Shown in pieces: positions 63,056 to 64,000 of a stretch of 64,000 nucleotides of DNA. The position numbers and the translations under genes are program-made. The stretch spans positions 124,001-188,000 of the forward strand of contig JBMHCR010000019.1 in the NCBI GenBank assembly GCA_049889815.1, written 5' to 3'. Below the pieces are notes generated by a model. The model had not been told where the DNA came from, ran no database searches, and was given only the letters and a program-made list of their open reading frames with translations. Within the stretch, counting starts at the first letter, position 1; each line of letters begins with the position of its first letter. Source of the DNA: JBPOFY01 sp049889815 (GTDB lineage Bacteria > Verrucomicrobiota > Verrucomicrobiia > Opitutales > Coraliomargaritaceae).

Positions 63056-64000
63056 ATGCTTCGCTGGCCTGTTAGTCTAGTCTACGTTTTAGTGTGCACC
63101 TGCATGTCTTCGGTCGCGCAAGAGAGCAAGCGTGTAGATCTCTACTATGGCATCGCAGAAGGGAATTATGTGGTCGGCAACTTGTCGGGTGCACAAAGCA
63201 GTATTGATCAAATGCTGCGAATCGACCCGGACTATGTGCCTGCGCACACGCTTCAAACGCGTGTCTTTCTCGATAAGGGCGAAACCGATCAAGCGCTAGA
63301 GTCGGCAGAAAAAGCCATCGCTCTGGGACCAAAAATCTTAGAGCACCAATTACTAAAAGCGCTTGTCCTGCAAAAAATGGACCAAAGCGATGAAGCGATT
63401 GAGCTCATTCGCAATGTCATCGAACGAGCACCGCCCGCAAGTGAGGACTTTCGCGCGGCCAATCAATTGCTTGGGCTATTGCAAATGGCCGATGGCAATT
63501 GGGACGCTGCCGCAGAGAGTTTTAATCGAATCTATCTCGCCGATCCAGAAACAGCTGCGAGTAGTCTCAAGTTGAGTAGTGAAGCCTACCTCGAAAAAGC
63601 ACGTCTGGCATTAGAGCGTGCTGAAAAATCCGAGGCGATTGCTGCAATCGATCAGGCAATCGATGTTTTTGCAGACAAGACTGGGCAAGAAGCTCTCGAG
63701 GAGCGCACGAAACTTCAACTTGTGCGCGCGCGTCTGCTTTCGCAACTAGCCGACCACGATCGCGCTATCAACGACCTACGAGCACTCGTAGCTCAACAAA
63801 CAGACAACTTAGAAGCTATCATCACGCTCGCCTCGATCTACGCGAGCGCCCAGCGCTGGAACTCACTCGATGAGCTCATCCCCAGTCTTTCTCAAGTGCC
63901 ACAAATCGCAGACATCACCCTGTATTTTGAAGGACGCTCAGCATACTCGAAAAATCGCATGGGCTCAGCCAGAGCCAAGTTTGAAGAAGCGCTCGGATTG
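63056..64000 (+). CDS. Secreted TPR protein (C-terminus outside window)
   Basis: An open reading frame starts at the ATG at 63056 and remains open to the end of the window (315 codons). It has an N-terminal signal sequence (LRWPVSLVYVLVCTCMSSVAQ; SPase I site near SVA-Q). It then has helical repeats of TPR type, such as YYGIAEGNYVVGNLSGAQSSIDQML, AHTLQTRVFLDKGETDQALESAEKAIALG, and KALVLQKMDQSDEAIELIRNVI. No catalytic motif is visible in the part shown. It is likely a periplasmic scaffold. Confidence 0.8.
   Translation, partial: MLRWPVSLVYVLVCTCMSSVAQESKRVDLYYGIAEGNYVVGNLSGAQSSIDQMLRIDPDYVPAHTLQTRVFLDKGETDQALESAEKAIALGPKILEHQLLKALVLQKMDQSDEAIELIRNVIERAPPASEDFRAANQLLGLLQMADGNWDAAAESFNRIYLADPETAASSLKLSSEAYLEKARLALERAEKSEAIAAIDQAIDVFADKTGQEALEERTKLQLVRARLLSQLADHDRAINDLRALVAQQTDNLEAIITLASIYASAQRWNSLDELIPSLSQVPQIADITLYFEGRSAYSKNRMGSARAKFEEALGL

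Overview
The window reads as a slice of a bacterial chromosome from the phylum Verrucomicrobiota, most likely class Opitutia (Coraliomargarita/Puniceicoccales-like). This is inferred from gene content: a Minf_1886-family protein, an exosortase, a free-standing AP2-like protein, PPi-dependent phosphofructokinase together with a very large PPi-type PEP carboxykinase, and intergenic simple repeats and GxxExxY-type elements. No database search was possible. Genes are dense, start codons are ATG, GTG or TTG, and Shine-Dalgarno sequences are mostly weak. I see no prophage, CRISPR array, rRNA or intact transposase.

Layout. 0-5 kb: the 3' end of ychF, a lipoprotein gene, and System II cytochrome c assembly (resB and ccsA) interrupted by a GxxExxY gene between inverted repeats. 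5-9.5 kb: a minus-strand parA-xerC-MOSC group, PPi-PFK and an SDR protein. 9.6-13 kb: heme synthesis hemF-hemE-hemG. 13-17 kb: a BASS transporter, a TauE/SafE-like membrane protein, aroC and a degenerate CobW-like gene. 17-23 kb: an exopolysaccharide export set (beta-barrel, Wza-like, BY-kinase with a Gly/Tyr-rich N-terminus) and a divergent membrane-anchored TPR protein. 23-27.4 kb: a CNNM/CBS protein, hisC, an RmlD-like gene and a lipoate-ligase-like gene. 27.4-35.7 kb: dnaE, facing clpX-clpP-tig and two small membrane proteins. 36-41 kb: PPi-type PEPCK, trpF and an AP2-like gene. 41-47 kb: an M16 protease, a Minf_1886-family gene, glgA coupled to an exosortase, and tRNA-Ser(GGA). 47-54.7 kb: an LptA/LptC-type protein, aspS, ffh, a spermidine-synthase-like gene, a Sec-exported Ni-SOD and a YHS protein. 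54.8-64 kb: a COG2509 flavoprotein, a YgjP-like metallopeptidase, mazG, an ArsC/Spx-like gene, a glycosyltransferase, a pilT fragment, dapA-dapB-ruvA, a small Cys protein and the start of a TPR protein.

Working together. Heme synthesis and System II assembly fit an aerobic, cytochrome-rich cell. The two PPi-linked enzymes suggest a partly pyrophosphate-based glycolysis/gluconeogenesis. The export genes, the LptA-like protein, the glycosyltransferase and the exosortase point to heavy investment in the diderm cell surface. The most unusual signals are the inverted-repeat GxxExxY element inside the cytochrome assembly operon, the Ni-SOD whose Sec cleavage site exposes the catalytic His-1 directly, the Gly/Tyr-rich BY-kinase tail, and the decayed repeat cluster at 57-60 kb.
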